A DNA stretch of 22,684 nt from JBCBSS01 sp039819065. Its GTDB lineage: Bacteria > Bacteroidota > Bacteroidia > Cytophagales > Cyclobacteriaceae. Location of the stretch: NCBI GenBank assembly GCA_039819065.1, contig JBCBSS010000135.1:1-22684 (forward strand), given 5' to 3'. Position 1 is the stretch's first letter. Each line of letters starts with the position of its first letter. A program made the translations under genes and the position numbers. This document shows positions 7,793-14,980 of the stretch, in pieces. The notes beneath the pieces were generated by a model. The model saw nothing but the letters and a program-made list of their open reading frames with translations. It had not been told where the DNA came from and did not search any database.

Positions 7793-8995
7793 ATGAATCT
7801 TGAATTGATAGCTCATACGAAGGCCATAATGGGCCAAATAGAAAAGCTGGAGGTCTTGGACCATATAGCATTGACTTCCGCTAAAGGAGGACTGGCACTT
7901 TATTATGCCTATGCATACCAGATATTAAGTGAGGAGGAAGCGATAGACAAATGCCACGAAAATGTAGGTACATGCCTAGAATACATAGGCAACCAGTCCA
8001 TGGACACGAGCCTTTCCGATGGAATAACCGGTCTAGGCTGGCTGTTGGCGCACCTTATCGAGAACGAGTTGATAGAAATAGAAGGTGCAGAATTCATGAA
8101 TGTCTTTGATGAACAAATCTTCAAGTCATTTGAAACAGATATTGAAACAGGTAATTATGACCTACTATATGGTTTGATTGGTAAAGGTCAGTACTTTCTA
8201 CAAAGATCTTCCGCCGGAGATTTTGAAAAGGCATTGTTACAGGTGGTAGAAATGCTTGCTCAAATGAGCGAGAAGACTGATACTGGTATCACATGGCCTG
8301 ATCGTTTTACACATAAACATTTGGCCAACCCGCAGGTCAAGTATAATCTTGGATTATCTCATGGCGTACCCTCAATTATCACCTTTCTGGCCAAGGTAGC
8401 TAAAAAGGGTATAGCCAGAAAACAATGCCTTGAGCTAATCGAATCGTCTCTTCCCTGGTTGCTAGGCCAACAAACCGAAAAGCACTACAGTCGGTTTCCT
8501 CACTTCTCCGATGAGAAAGAACCTAGTAGATTAGGCTGGAGCTATGGAGACCTGGGTGTGGCTATCGCCGTGTGGAATGCCGCCCGAGTCACTGAAAGGT
8601 TTGATTTAGAAGCGACGGCGCTTGACCTGGTCACCATAGCATGCGACAGGACATTGGACAATTCGCACAGTTATGTATTGAAGGACGGTACTCCCGACAT
8701 CAGTTTGTGTACAGGAGCCTCAGGTATCGCTCTTATATTCAACAACTTTTATCAAACTACCGGTATATCCATGTTCAAGCAATCAAGAGATTATTGGCAT
8801 CAGATCACTATGGAACACCTTTGGAGACTCACTGAGATGGATACCCACGCTTACGACGATATGTCATTTACGCCTTGGTATAGTGATCCAGGCCTTTTGA
8901 ATGGTATGGCCGGTATAGGTCTAAGCATTATGGCGCTCGAATCAGAAATGCCTGCTCCATGGCAAAGCTTATTCCTTACGGATCTCATCAGTTAA
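7793..8995 (+). CDS. LanC-family protein with altered zinc-site motifs
   Basis: A 400-residue LanC-like protein, the family whose active members close thioether rings in class I lanthipeptides. All seven Gly-rich inner-helix motifs of the alpha/alpha barrel can be read: SAKGGLALYY (29-38), GITGLGWLL (77-85), YGLIGKGQYF (126-135), GLSHGVPSI (187-195, with the family His190), WSYGDLGVA (249-257), LCTGASGIA (305-313) and LNGMAGIGL (369-377). In NisC the catalytic zinc is held by Cys284 (WCYG) and Cys330-His331 (CHG). Here the corresponding residues are Ser250, Cys306 and Thr307, so two of three ligands are lost. The codons are AGC and ACA, so two separate changes are needed. The protein may be a non-catalytic partner or use another mechanism. 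It follows precursor 2 through a terminator. No LanB or exporter is present in the window. Confidence 0.85.
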   Translation: MNLELIAHTKAIMGQIEKLEVLDHIALTSAKGGLALYYAYAYQILSEEEAIDKCHENVGTCLEYIGNQSMDTSLSDGITGLGWLLAHLIENELIEIEGAEFMNVFDEQIFKSFETDIETGNYDLLYGLIGKGQYFLQRSSAGDFEKALLQVVEMLAQMSEKTDTGITWPDRFTHKHLANPQVKYNLGLSHGVPSIITFLAKVAKKGIARKQCLELIESSLPWLLGQQTEKHYSRFPHFSDEKEPSRLGWSYGDLGVAIAVWNAARVTERFDLEATALDLVTIACDRTLDNSHSYVLKDGTPDISLCTGASGIALIFNNFYQTTGISMFKQSRDYWHQITMEHLWRLTEMDTHAYDDMSFTPWYSDPGLLNGMAGIGLSIMALESEMPAPWQSLFLTDLIS

Positions 8996-9086
8996 ACTGT
9001 TTCCTGATGCCTACTACAAACATGGCTGGCTCTTTTGTAGATTTCCACTGAATATTGGAGATTTGAAATAGTTAGATTATGCCAAG

Positions 9087-9986
9087 ATGAACGAAATCAC
9101 TGTCAAGACCATTCTAAATCGTAAGAAAGTACGCGACAGTTGGTTTCTGGATGATTATACCCTCAACCCATTCAGCGGCTGCTCATTCAATTGCCTTTTC
9201 TGTTACATACGCGGTAGCAAATACGGTGAGCACATGGAGCGAAAAATGTCAGTGAAGGTCAATGCTCCCGAGCTACTGGACAAACAACTGGCTTTAAGGG
9301 CCAGAAAAAGGCAATATGGAGTAATTGTACTCGCTTCGGCTACTGACCCTTATTTACAACTAGAATCCGAAGTCAAGATGACCAGAAAGCTGCTTGAGAT
9401 CATACTGAAGTATCGTTTTCCTGTCCATCTCTTGACACGTTCTGATCTGGTAACGAGGGACTTTGATCTGCTACAAGCCATAGACGAGCAAGCTATTCTA
9501 CCAGATGACCTTAAAGGCAGGCTTAGGCGTGGAGTAGTCATTACTTTTTCGTTCTCCGGTATGGATGATCAGATAGCCAGCATATTTGAACCAGGAGCTA
9601 CCAGGCCTTCAATAAGACTGGAAACCATGAGAATAACTAGAGAAGCTAGCTTCCTCAGTGGCGTCAGCATGATGCCCTTGTTACCTTATATAACGGATAC
9701 CACTGACCACCTACACCTGATGTATGAGGCATTTCGAAAACATAATGCCCAATATGTTTTTCCCGCTACTCTTACTTTGTTTGGAGAAGAGCCATCTAGT
9801 AGTAGAACCTTAGTGTTCCGTGCCATCAAGAAACATTACCCTGATTTGTATGAGAAATATAATAAGTTCTTTTCTGAGCATATCGCTCTTCCTGCTTACT
9901 ATAGAAACGCGTTCCATCTGAAAATAAAAGAGTTGAGCACGCATTACGGCATACCTGATAATATTTTGAAGGTGAAGAACCAGTGA
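9087..9986 (+). CDS. radical SAM protein, spore photoproduct lyase-like
   Basis: A 299-residue radical SAM enzyme. The cluster motif is GCSFNCLFCY, with Cys32, Cys36 and Cys39 in the usual C-x3-C-x2-C spacing, preceded by YTLNPFSGC, a signature of the spore-photoproduct-lyase-like/Rv2578c-like branch. No C-terminal SPASM-type Cys cluster or RiPP recognition domain is visible. This branch is widespread and mostly uncharacterised. It starts 91 bases after the LanC-family gene on the same strand with no terminator that I can see between them, so co-transcription is possible, but the family is not known to me as a RiPP maturase. The ATG at 9087 gives the normal N-terminus (MNEITVKTILN). Confidence 0.87.
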   Translation: MNEITVKTILNRKKVRDSWFLDDYTLNPFSGCSFNCLFCYIRGSKYGEHMERKMSVKVNAPELLDKQLALRARKRQYGVIVLASATDPYLQLESEVKMTRKLLEIILKYRFPVHLLTRSDLVTRDFDLLQAIDEQAILPDDLKGRLRRGVVITFSFSGMDDQIASIFEPGATRPSIRLETMRITREASFLSGVSMMPLLPYITDTTDHLHLMYEAFRKHNAQYVFPATLTLFGEEPSSSRTLVFRAIKKHYPDLYEKYNKFFSEHIALPAYYRNAFHLKIKELSTHYGIPDNILKVKNQ

Positions 9987-10240
9987 ATAGTGTCTTCTGC
10001 CTTACCAGACTAATAATAGTCTTATACACTTTGGGGTTTGAACAGGTATATAACTAACTTGTTCGAAGATTTATGGGCGTGCTTATTTGACCTAAACCAT
10101 GCAGATGTCCCTGGTTTTGAAGATGTTGGTGATAGTGAGGATGGAAAACTAAAGGATGCATGAAAAAATATTTAAAAAAAATATTTGAGCAGGCAACCAA
10201 TCCATTCTACCCTCCGTGATGGGGGTGTAATTAAAAATAA

Positions 10241-10807
10241 GTGGAGCAAAACACAGACGAACGTCTTCATAGCCTTTTAAAGGGCTGCCAAAAAAACGAC
10301 CGGGAAAGCCAGCAACTGCTTTATCAGCATTTCTATGGATATTCCATGAGTGTGTGCGTGCGTTATTCAAGCACTGAAGACGAGGCCAAAGAAATTCTCA
10401 ACGACGGTTTCATGAAAGTATTTACCAAGCTTGATCTCTATGATCAAAAGAGGTCTTTCAAAGCTTGGTTGAGGCGCATTTTGATTAACACAGCCCTGGA
10501 CCATTATAGAAAGAACCTTAAGCATAATAATGAGGTTGATATTTATCTGGGGGAAAATCAATATTCGGAAGTAAACGTGGTAGACGACCTATCTTATAAT
10601 GAGATCATTGGATTGGTTCAATGTCTGTCACCTGCATATAGAACCGTGTTTAGTATGTATGTCATTGATGGATATACACATGAGGAAATAGGTGAGAAGC
10701 TTGGCATTTCGGTTGGCACTTCAAAGTCCAACCTGTCAAAGGCCAAAGCTAATTTGAGGAAAATGTTGGTAAAATCAGACAATGAGGCGTATGCGAAGTA
10801 TTCCTGA
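10241..10807 (+). CDS. ECF-type RNA polymerase sigma factor
   Basis: A 188-residue sigma-70 family protein of the extracytoplasmic function group. Region 2 covers about residues 20-95 (LLYQHFYGYSMSV… SFKAWLRRILINTALDHYRK) and region 4 about 125-180, with a helix-turn-helix in YTHEEIGEKLGISVGTSKSN. The start is a GTG at 10241 placed directly after an in-frame TAA; the next Met is inside region 2, so GTG is required. Its 3' end overlaps the next gene by 26 bases, which suggests translational coupling, as is usual for sigma/anti-sigma pairs. It probably directs its own operon (10241-14876), although no promoter motif was identified. Confidence 0.92.
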   Translation: MEQNTDERLHSLLKGCQKNDRESQQLLYQHFYGYSMSVCVRYSSTEDEAKEILNDGFMKVFTKLDLYDQKRSFKAWLRRILINTALDHYRKNLKHNNEVDIYLGENQYSEVNVVDDLSYNEIIGLVQCLSPAYRTVFSMYVIDGYTHEEIGEKLGISVGTSKSNLSKAKANLRKMLVKSDNEAYAKYS

Positions 10808-12587
10808 CCAAGAATTAGAAAGCGTATTCAAAGAGGCTGCTGCAGGATACAAAGCGGAGTTTGACCCCAAAGCATGGGGTGAACTCGAAAGTAGACTGGA
10901 TAAGGTGAGCCCTACCACCTCTGGAAAGTACCAGAGGCCGCTGCTATTATTATTACTTTTGCTATCCATGGGCGTTGTGGTTTATTGGGGTACTCATCAA
11001 TATACCGGATCCACTTTAGCACCTACAGAAGTATCTCGGGTAACCGACGATATCGGCAATATATCAGGTAGTGAGAACCAATCGGAGGCGGGCGCGAGCA
11101 ATACTACTGAATTGTCTCTGGCGGAATCTTTTGGTTCTGGCTCTGGAGAAGAAGGGTCAGAGGGGAGGCTTCAGAATGAGGTATCCGGTGAAGACAATGG
11201 TGATGCTGATCAAGAACCGAATAACAGTGCTCCATCAAAACTCAATGGCCTTGATGGTAGTGCCAATGAGACAATAGCAGCTGATGAAAATAAAGCCTCA
11301 AATCAGCAATCGGTATTGATTGCAATCGATGATGAAGATGATCAAAAGGCTAGTGGTGATATCAGTGATGATAATGCTAATACCAGTGAAACAAGGTTTA
11401 AGAAGCAAAAGAAGGCTTCAAATGGACAACCGATAGTAGTAGCAACCGATGGTGAAGACGATCAAAAGGCTAATGGTGATATCAATGATGGTAATGCTAA
11501 TGCCAACGCAAGAAAAGCGGCTGGCAAAAAAGAAACTTTAAATGAGCGACCATCTGCAATAGCAAACGATAATGAAGACAATCAAAATGCTATTGGTGAT
11601 ACCGGTGATAGCGATGATAATTCTGAGGTGACAAAAGTAGCTAGTGACAAAGAGGATTCAAACGAGCAGCCTACAACGGTACTTAACGATAATGAGGACA
11701 ATCAAAACACTAGTAGAGATGCTAGTGAAGAAAACCAATCTCAAGCTGACCGACTAGACAAGAAGGCCTTTCTGCCTCAAGAACAGTCTGAATCAAAATC
11801 GGCGTTGACGGAAAAAGAAGAAAAATGCGATACTGACGAGGACTCTCCCAAAATGGCGGTGCATGGACCTCCATTCTTGCAAAACATTTCACCTGACTTA
11901 ACCATTGGTCCAGGTGAGCCGGTTAGCCCAGAAGGCGTGACACAAGAAATCGAAGCAGTATCTTCTCCCGATATTGTGAAGGATGACAAGACAGCATATA
12001 AACGCGGTTTGAGTTTACTGTTATCATTGGCACCGGACTACAGCAGTGCGGGTTTCTTCCAGCCTGACCGATTGGGTTCTAATTTTGGCCTTTCAGGAGA
12101 ATACAGGCTCTCAAGGCGCTTTGGAATAGAATCCGGTGCGATTATCTCCCGTAAAATATATTTCTACGACGAAGAGTCTCTAGATGGTGGGCCTTACGGA
12201 CCTGTGGGTAGTGAGTTGAATGTTGATGGCATCTGTCAGGTGCTCGATATACCAATTAACCTGAATTACTACGCTGTAACGAGAAATAATAATAGTCTCT
12301 TTATTAGCGCCGGTGTTTCTACTTATCTTATGCTCGAGGAAGACTATGACTACCAGGTGACAAACAATGGAGACATATGGTCTCGTTCAGAAAGGTTTGT
12401 CAATGAGAATAATCATTTTTTCGGAGTGTTCAACTTCTCAATCGGTTACGAGCAGCGCATCAGGCCGAACTTATGGATACAGATTGAGCCATTTGTGAAA
12501 GCTCCTTGGACTGGAGTGGGCAACTTCGACGTTAACCTTGTGAGTTCAGGAGCGTTTGTCAACCTCAAATACACTTTGGGTAAATAA
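10782..12587 (+). CDS. putative anti-sigma/outer-membrane beta-barrel hybrid
   Basis: A 601-residue protein with three parts. Residues 1-50 are soluble and charged, similar in position and size to the cytosolic anti-sigma segment found beside ECF sigma genes. Residues 52-69 form one strongly hydrophobic span. Residues 70-405 are a low-complexity acidic region rich in Asp, Asn, Glu and Ser, containing four 40-residue tandem repeats (171-330). Residues 406-601 look like an outer-membrane beta-barrel: alternating aromatic/polar strands such as FGLSGEYRLSRRFGIESGA and a hydrophobic strand end (FVNLKYTLGK). The first ATG overlaps the sigma gene by 26 bases. If both ends are inserted in their membranes, the linker crosses the periplasm and the barrel could sense an outside signal. 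The anti-sigma role is inferred from context, with no recognisable anti-sigma motif. Confidence 0.8.
   Translation: MRRMRSIPDQELESVFKEAAAGYKAEFDPKAWGELESRLDKVSPTTSGKYQRPLLLLLLLLSMGVVVYWGTHQYTGSTLAPTEVSRVTDDIGNISGSENQSEAGASNTTELSLAESFGSGSGEEGSEGRLQNEVSGEDNGDADQEPNNSAPSKLNGLDGSANETIAADENKASNQQSVLIAIDDEDDQKASGDISDDNANTSETRFKKQKKASNGQPIVVATDGEDDQKANGDINDGNANANARKAAGKKETLNERPSAIANDNEDNQNAIGDTGDSDDNSEVTKVASDKEDSNEQPTTVLNDNEDNQNTSRDASEENQSQADRLDKKAFLPQEQSESKSALTEKEEKCDTDEDSPKMAVHGPPFLQNISPDLTIGPGEPVSPEGVTQEIEAVSSPDIVKDDKTAYKRGLSLLLSLAPDYSSAGFFQPDRLGSNFGLSGEYRLSRRFGIESGAIISRKIYFYDEESLDGGPYGPVGSELNVDGICQVLDIPINLNYYAVTRNNNSLFISAGVSTYLMLEEDYDYQVTNNGDIWSRSERFVNENNHFFGVFNFSIGYEQRIRPNLWIQIEPFVKAPWTGVGNFDVNLVSSGAFVNLKYTLGK
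11292..11771 (+). repeat. four in-frame 120-bp tandem repeats
   Basis: Four units begin at codons 171, 211, 251 and 291, exactly 40 residues apart. A shared core reads approximately DxEDxQxAxGDxxDxNA, for example DDEDDQKASGDISDDNAN and DGEDDQKANGDINDGNAN. The DNA also repeats (GATCAAAAGGCTAxTGGTGA in the first two units). Units 3 and 4 are more diverged, unit 4 most. Confidence 0.8.
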
Positions 12588-12604
12588 AAATCATCAGTGA
12601 GTAT

Positions 12605-13411
12605 ATGACGCAAGTAAGCAAAGGGCTTACGCTCTTATCGCTAATCGCTTTTTTGGGCGCTATAGGATGTGGCGGGAGTGACCCTGAACCGATTAACTGT
12701 GAAATCGTGGGGCCTACTATTGTGGTAGATGAAGTGGTGGCGGCGGATTGCGGAGTAAGCAATGGTGGTTTTACTATTTCCGTCTCAGGTACATCGGAAA
12801 TAGCCACTTTCAGCTTAGGCGGAGGTACGTTCCTTGAGAGTGGTACTTTCGATGGTTTGGAAGCCGGGGTTTATGACGCGTTTGCTCGCTTTGATAATGG
12901 CTGTGAGAATGCCATCAGAGTGACAGTAGGCAATAACTCTGATCTTTCCTTAACTAACCTTACTACTTCAGATGCCGGTTGTGGAGAAGATATGGGCACC
13001 ATTAGTGTAAATGCTACAGGTGGTGATGGTACCTACAGTTTTAGTATCAACAATGGCGCTTTTCAAGATCAAGGGTCATTTTCTGGCCTTGATGCCGGAC
13101 TTTCTATTATCACGGTTAGAGATGGCATAGGCTGTGAATTCAGTACGACTGTCAATTTACAATCGGGCATAAGCTATGCTAATGAGGTAAGGGATATTAT
13201 CATTAGCAGTTGTGCCATTTCAGGCTGCCACAATGGTAGCAACAGCCTACCCAATTACAATAATTTTTCAGAGGTTACAGCAAGAGTTGAAGATATTAAG
13301 ACCAGGACAGGCAACCGTTCTATGCCCCCAAGTAGTACAGGTATTAGACTGTCCAACGAAGAGATCCAAAGCATTGCTTGCTGGGTGGATGACGGTGGAC
13401 CTAATAACTAA
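12605..13411 (+). CDS. SprB-repeat lipoprotein with cytochrome c-like C-terminus
   Basis: A 268-residue lipoprotein. The signal peptide ends in GAIGC, placing the lipidated Cys at residue 22. Two SprB-like repeats follow (about 50-107 and 112-185), each with the pattern of TFSLGGGTFLESGTFDGLEAG then a Cys near the end. The C-terminal 70 residues begin IIISSCAISGCHNG, with Cys203, Cys208 and His209, then MPP at 240-242 and IACWVDDGG near the end. That is the layout of a small cytochrome c domain (haem Cys residues plus distal Met), but the spacing is C-x4-C-H instead of C-x2-C-H. Haem attachment is therefore uncertain. It starts 17 bases after the barrel gene and ends 24 bases before the YceI gene, inside the same operon. 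It should lie at the cell surface or periplasm. Confidence 0.78.
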   Translation: MTQVSKGLTLLSLIAFLGAIGCGGSDPEPINCEIVGPTIVVDEVVAADCGVSNGGFTISVSGTSEIATFSLGGGTFLESGTFDGLEAGVYDAFARFDNGCENAIRVTVGNNSDLSLTNLTTSDAGCGEDMGTISVNATGGDGTYSFSINNGAFQDQGSFSGLDAGLSIITVRDGIGCEFSTTVNLQSGISYANEVRDIIISSCAISGCHNGSNSLPNYNNFSEVTARVEDIKTRTGNRSMPPSSTGIRLSNEEIQSIACWVDDGGPNN

Positions 13412-13435
13412 CGTTAAACACTTAAATTGACCATC

Positions 13436-13984
13436 ATGAAGAGATCAACCTTCTGCTTGCTAATCCTGGCAAGTATGGTAAGCCTTAATTTTGCTTACGC
13501 CCAAACCTACAAATCAGAATCAGGAAAGATTACCTTTTTTTCGGACGCCGCCATTGAAGACATAGCGGCTGAAAACACCGGCGCTACCAGCATATTCAAT
13601 GCTGATAACGGCGAGATCGTTTTTTCTGTGCCTATCACATCATTTGACTTTGACAAAAGCCTGATGAAGGAACACTTCAACGAGAAGTACATGGATTCAG
13701 AAAAACACCCTAAGTCTACCTTCAGTGGCAAACTGACCGGATATACTAAGGAAGATGGTGTGCATAAGGCGAAGGCTACTGGGAAATTACTAATTCACGG
13801 AGTCACCAGAGATGTCACTATGGAGGGTACGGTAGAATTCAAGAACGGTAAGGCTTTTTTAGCCAGCACTTTTATGGTAAAGCTTGAGGACTACAAGGTG
13901 AAGATCCCACGATTACTATGGCAGAATATCGCCGAAGAAGTGGAGGTAAAAGTCAACTTTGAATACAAACCTTACGCACAATAA
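13436..13984 (+). CDS. YceI family periplasmic protein
   Basis: A 182-residue YceI-like lipocalin-fold protein. A cleavable signal peptide (MKRSTFCLLILASMVSLNFAYA) is followed by the typical strands: KITFFSDAAIEDI, a region ending DFDKSLMKEHFNEKYMDS, then KHPKSTFSGKLTGY and TGKLLIHGVTRDVTMEGTV. Family members bind isoprenoid-type lipids; the ligand here is not predictable. The frame is open from a TTG at 13427, but the ATG at 13436 gives a standard signal peptide and is preferred. It is in the operon between the cytochrome-like lipoprotein and the DUF5777 barrel, a neighbourhood I recognise from other Bacteroidota. Confidence 0.92.
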   Translation: MKRSTFCLLILASMVSLNFAYAQTYKSESGKITFFSDAAIEDIAAENTGATSIFNADNGEIVFSVPITSFDFDKSLMKEHFNEKYMDSEKHPKSTFSGKLTGYTKEDGVHKAKATGKLLIHGVTRDVTMEGTVEFKNGKAFLASTFMVKLEDYKVKIPRLLWQNIAEEVEVKVNFEYKPYAQ

Positions 13985-13988
13985 GACC

Positions 13989-14876
13989 ATGACAAAAACA
14001 TTATTGACCGTGGCATTGGCACTCCTCAGTACGTTGGCCTTTGCCCAGGAAGACTTAATGAAGTTGCTGGATGAAGAAGAAGCCAAAAAGGGAAAGACAG
14101 AATACATCTCATCCACTTTCAAAGGAACACGGGTTATCTTGGGGCATTCTACCAAGACCCGAAAAAAGAAAGAACTGGAATTTCTCATATCGCACCGCTT
14201 TGGGAGGCTCAACTCTGGCGCCCATGAGTTTTTCGGTTTAGATGATGCCTTTATCCGATTAGGTTTAGAATATGGCGTGACCGACGACCTTAACATCGGG
14301 TTGGGAAGAAGCTCTTTTGATAAGACTTTCGACGGTTTCATCAAATACAAGCTGCTTAAGCAATCAAAAGGCGCTCGCAATATGCCAGTGTCGGTAGCGG
14401 GCTTTACCAGTCTGGCCGTCCGATCTTCACCGAGACAAGAAGATGATCCCAGCTTTGATTTTGACGATCGGCTCACTTACAGTTACCAATTGATCATTGC
14501 CAGGAAGTTCAACCCTAACTTATCACTGCAAGTGGCTCCCATCTTTGTGCGGAGAAACCGTGTGTTGAACCGCTTGGATGAGAGAGGTATCTTTGCCATT
14601 GGCTTTGCAGGCAGGCAGAAATTGACCAAGAGTTTGGCATTCAATGTAGAATACTACTACCAAGTAAATGCTGTTGAAGCGGTGGGTACGCATAACTCAC
14701 TAGCCATTGGGCTGGACATAGAGACAGGGGGGCACGTATTTCAACTACACTTCACGAATTCTACTATGACCGTAGAAAGGGCATTCGTAGCAGAGACTTT
14801 CGATGACTTCTTTAATGGTGATATCCATTTCGGTTTCAATATTTCCAGGACTTTTCAGCTAGGGAGTAAAAAGTAG
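13989..14876 (+). CDS. DUF5777 family outer-membrane beta-barrel protein
   Basis: A 295-residue exported protein. The signal peptide MTKTLLTVALALLSTLAFAQ is followed by about 25 charged residues (EDLMKLLDEEEAKKG) and then amphipathic strands typical of a barrel, starting YISSTFKGTRVILGHSTKT and including FLISHRFGRLNSGAHEFFGLD. These match the DUF5777 family. The final residues form a hydrophobic strand (FGFNISRTFQLGSKK). The ATG at 13989 lies 4 bases after the YceI stop; an earlier TTG at 13959 overlaps the YceI gene and would spoil the signal peptide. It is the last gene of the sigma-factor operon. Its function is unknown. Confidence 0.88.
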   Translation: MTKTLLTVALALLSTLAFAQEDLMKLLDEEEAKKGKTEYISSTFKGTRVILGHSTKTRKKKELEFLISHRFGRLNSGAHEFFGLDDAFIRLGLEYGVTDDLNIGLGRSSFDKTFDGFIKYKLLKQSKGARNMPVSVAGFTSLAVRSSPRQEDDPSFDFDDRLTYSYQLIIARKFNPNLSLQVAPIFVRRNRVLNRLDERGIFAIGFAGRQKLTKSLAFNVEYYYQVNAVEAVGTHNSLAIGLDIETGGHVFQLHFTNSTMTVERAFVAETFDDFFNGDIHFGFNISRTFQLGSKK

Positions 14877-14906
14877 CTCAAGGGTTATTATCCTCATGAA
14901 ATTTCG

Positions 14907-14930
14907 CCTCCGTGCGTGTCTTACTCACGG
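14907..14930. repeat. small hairpin repeat, copy a
   Basis: A 24-base element beginning CCTCCG and ending CACGG, in which CCGTG pairs with CACGG. It lies just downstream of the DUF5777 gene, so it may contribute to termination, although no T-run follows. A related 24-base element at 15720-15743 matches it at 19 positions. Confidence 0.45.
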
Positions 14931-14980
14931 ATTTGCCCAGCTTAGTCGTTTGTGGGGACACAAACGATGGCGGAGAATCG

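Larger units (their letters stand above)
7369..7827 (+). repeat. 459-bp tandem duplication, unit 2
   Basis: Second copy of the duplication: AT-rich promoter region, precursor 2, terminator and the authentic beginning of lanC. Coding parts, promoter octamer and terminator are best conserved between copies. The spacing of all matching points from unit 1 is 458-459 bases. Confidence 0.85.

Noticed and set aside
9087..9986. Calling the radical SAM protein a sactipeptide or thioether-forming RiPP maturase
   Set aside because: It lacks SPASM/Twitch-type C-terminal Cys clusters and an RiPP recognition domain, and its N-terminal signature fits the widespread spore-photoproduct-lyase-like branch.
10016..10162. 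Open frame of about 48 codons before the sigma factor gene
   Set aside because: No ATG or convincing start, no family resemblance and a gap of about 80 bases to the sigma factor gene; likely chance.
13427..13435. TTG starts that extend the YceI, DUF5777 and AraC frames
   Set aside because: Each has an ATG a few codons later that gives a normal signal peptide or conserved N-terminus.
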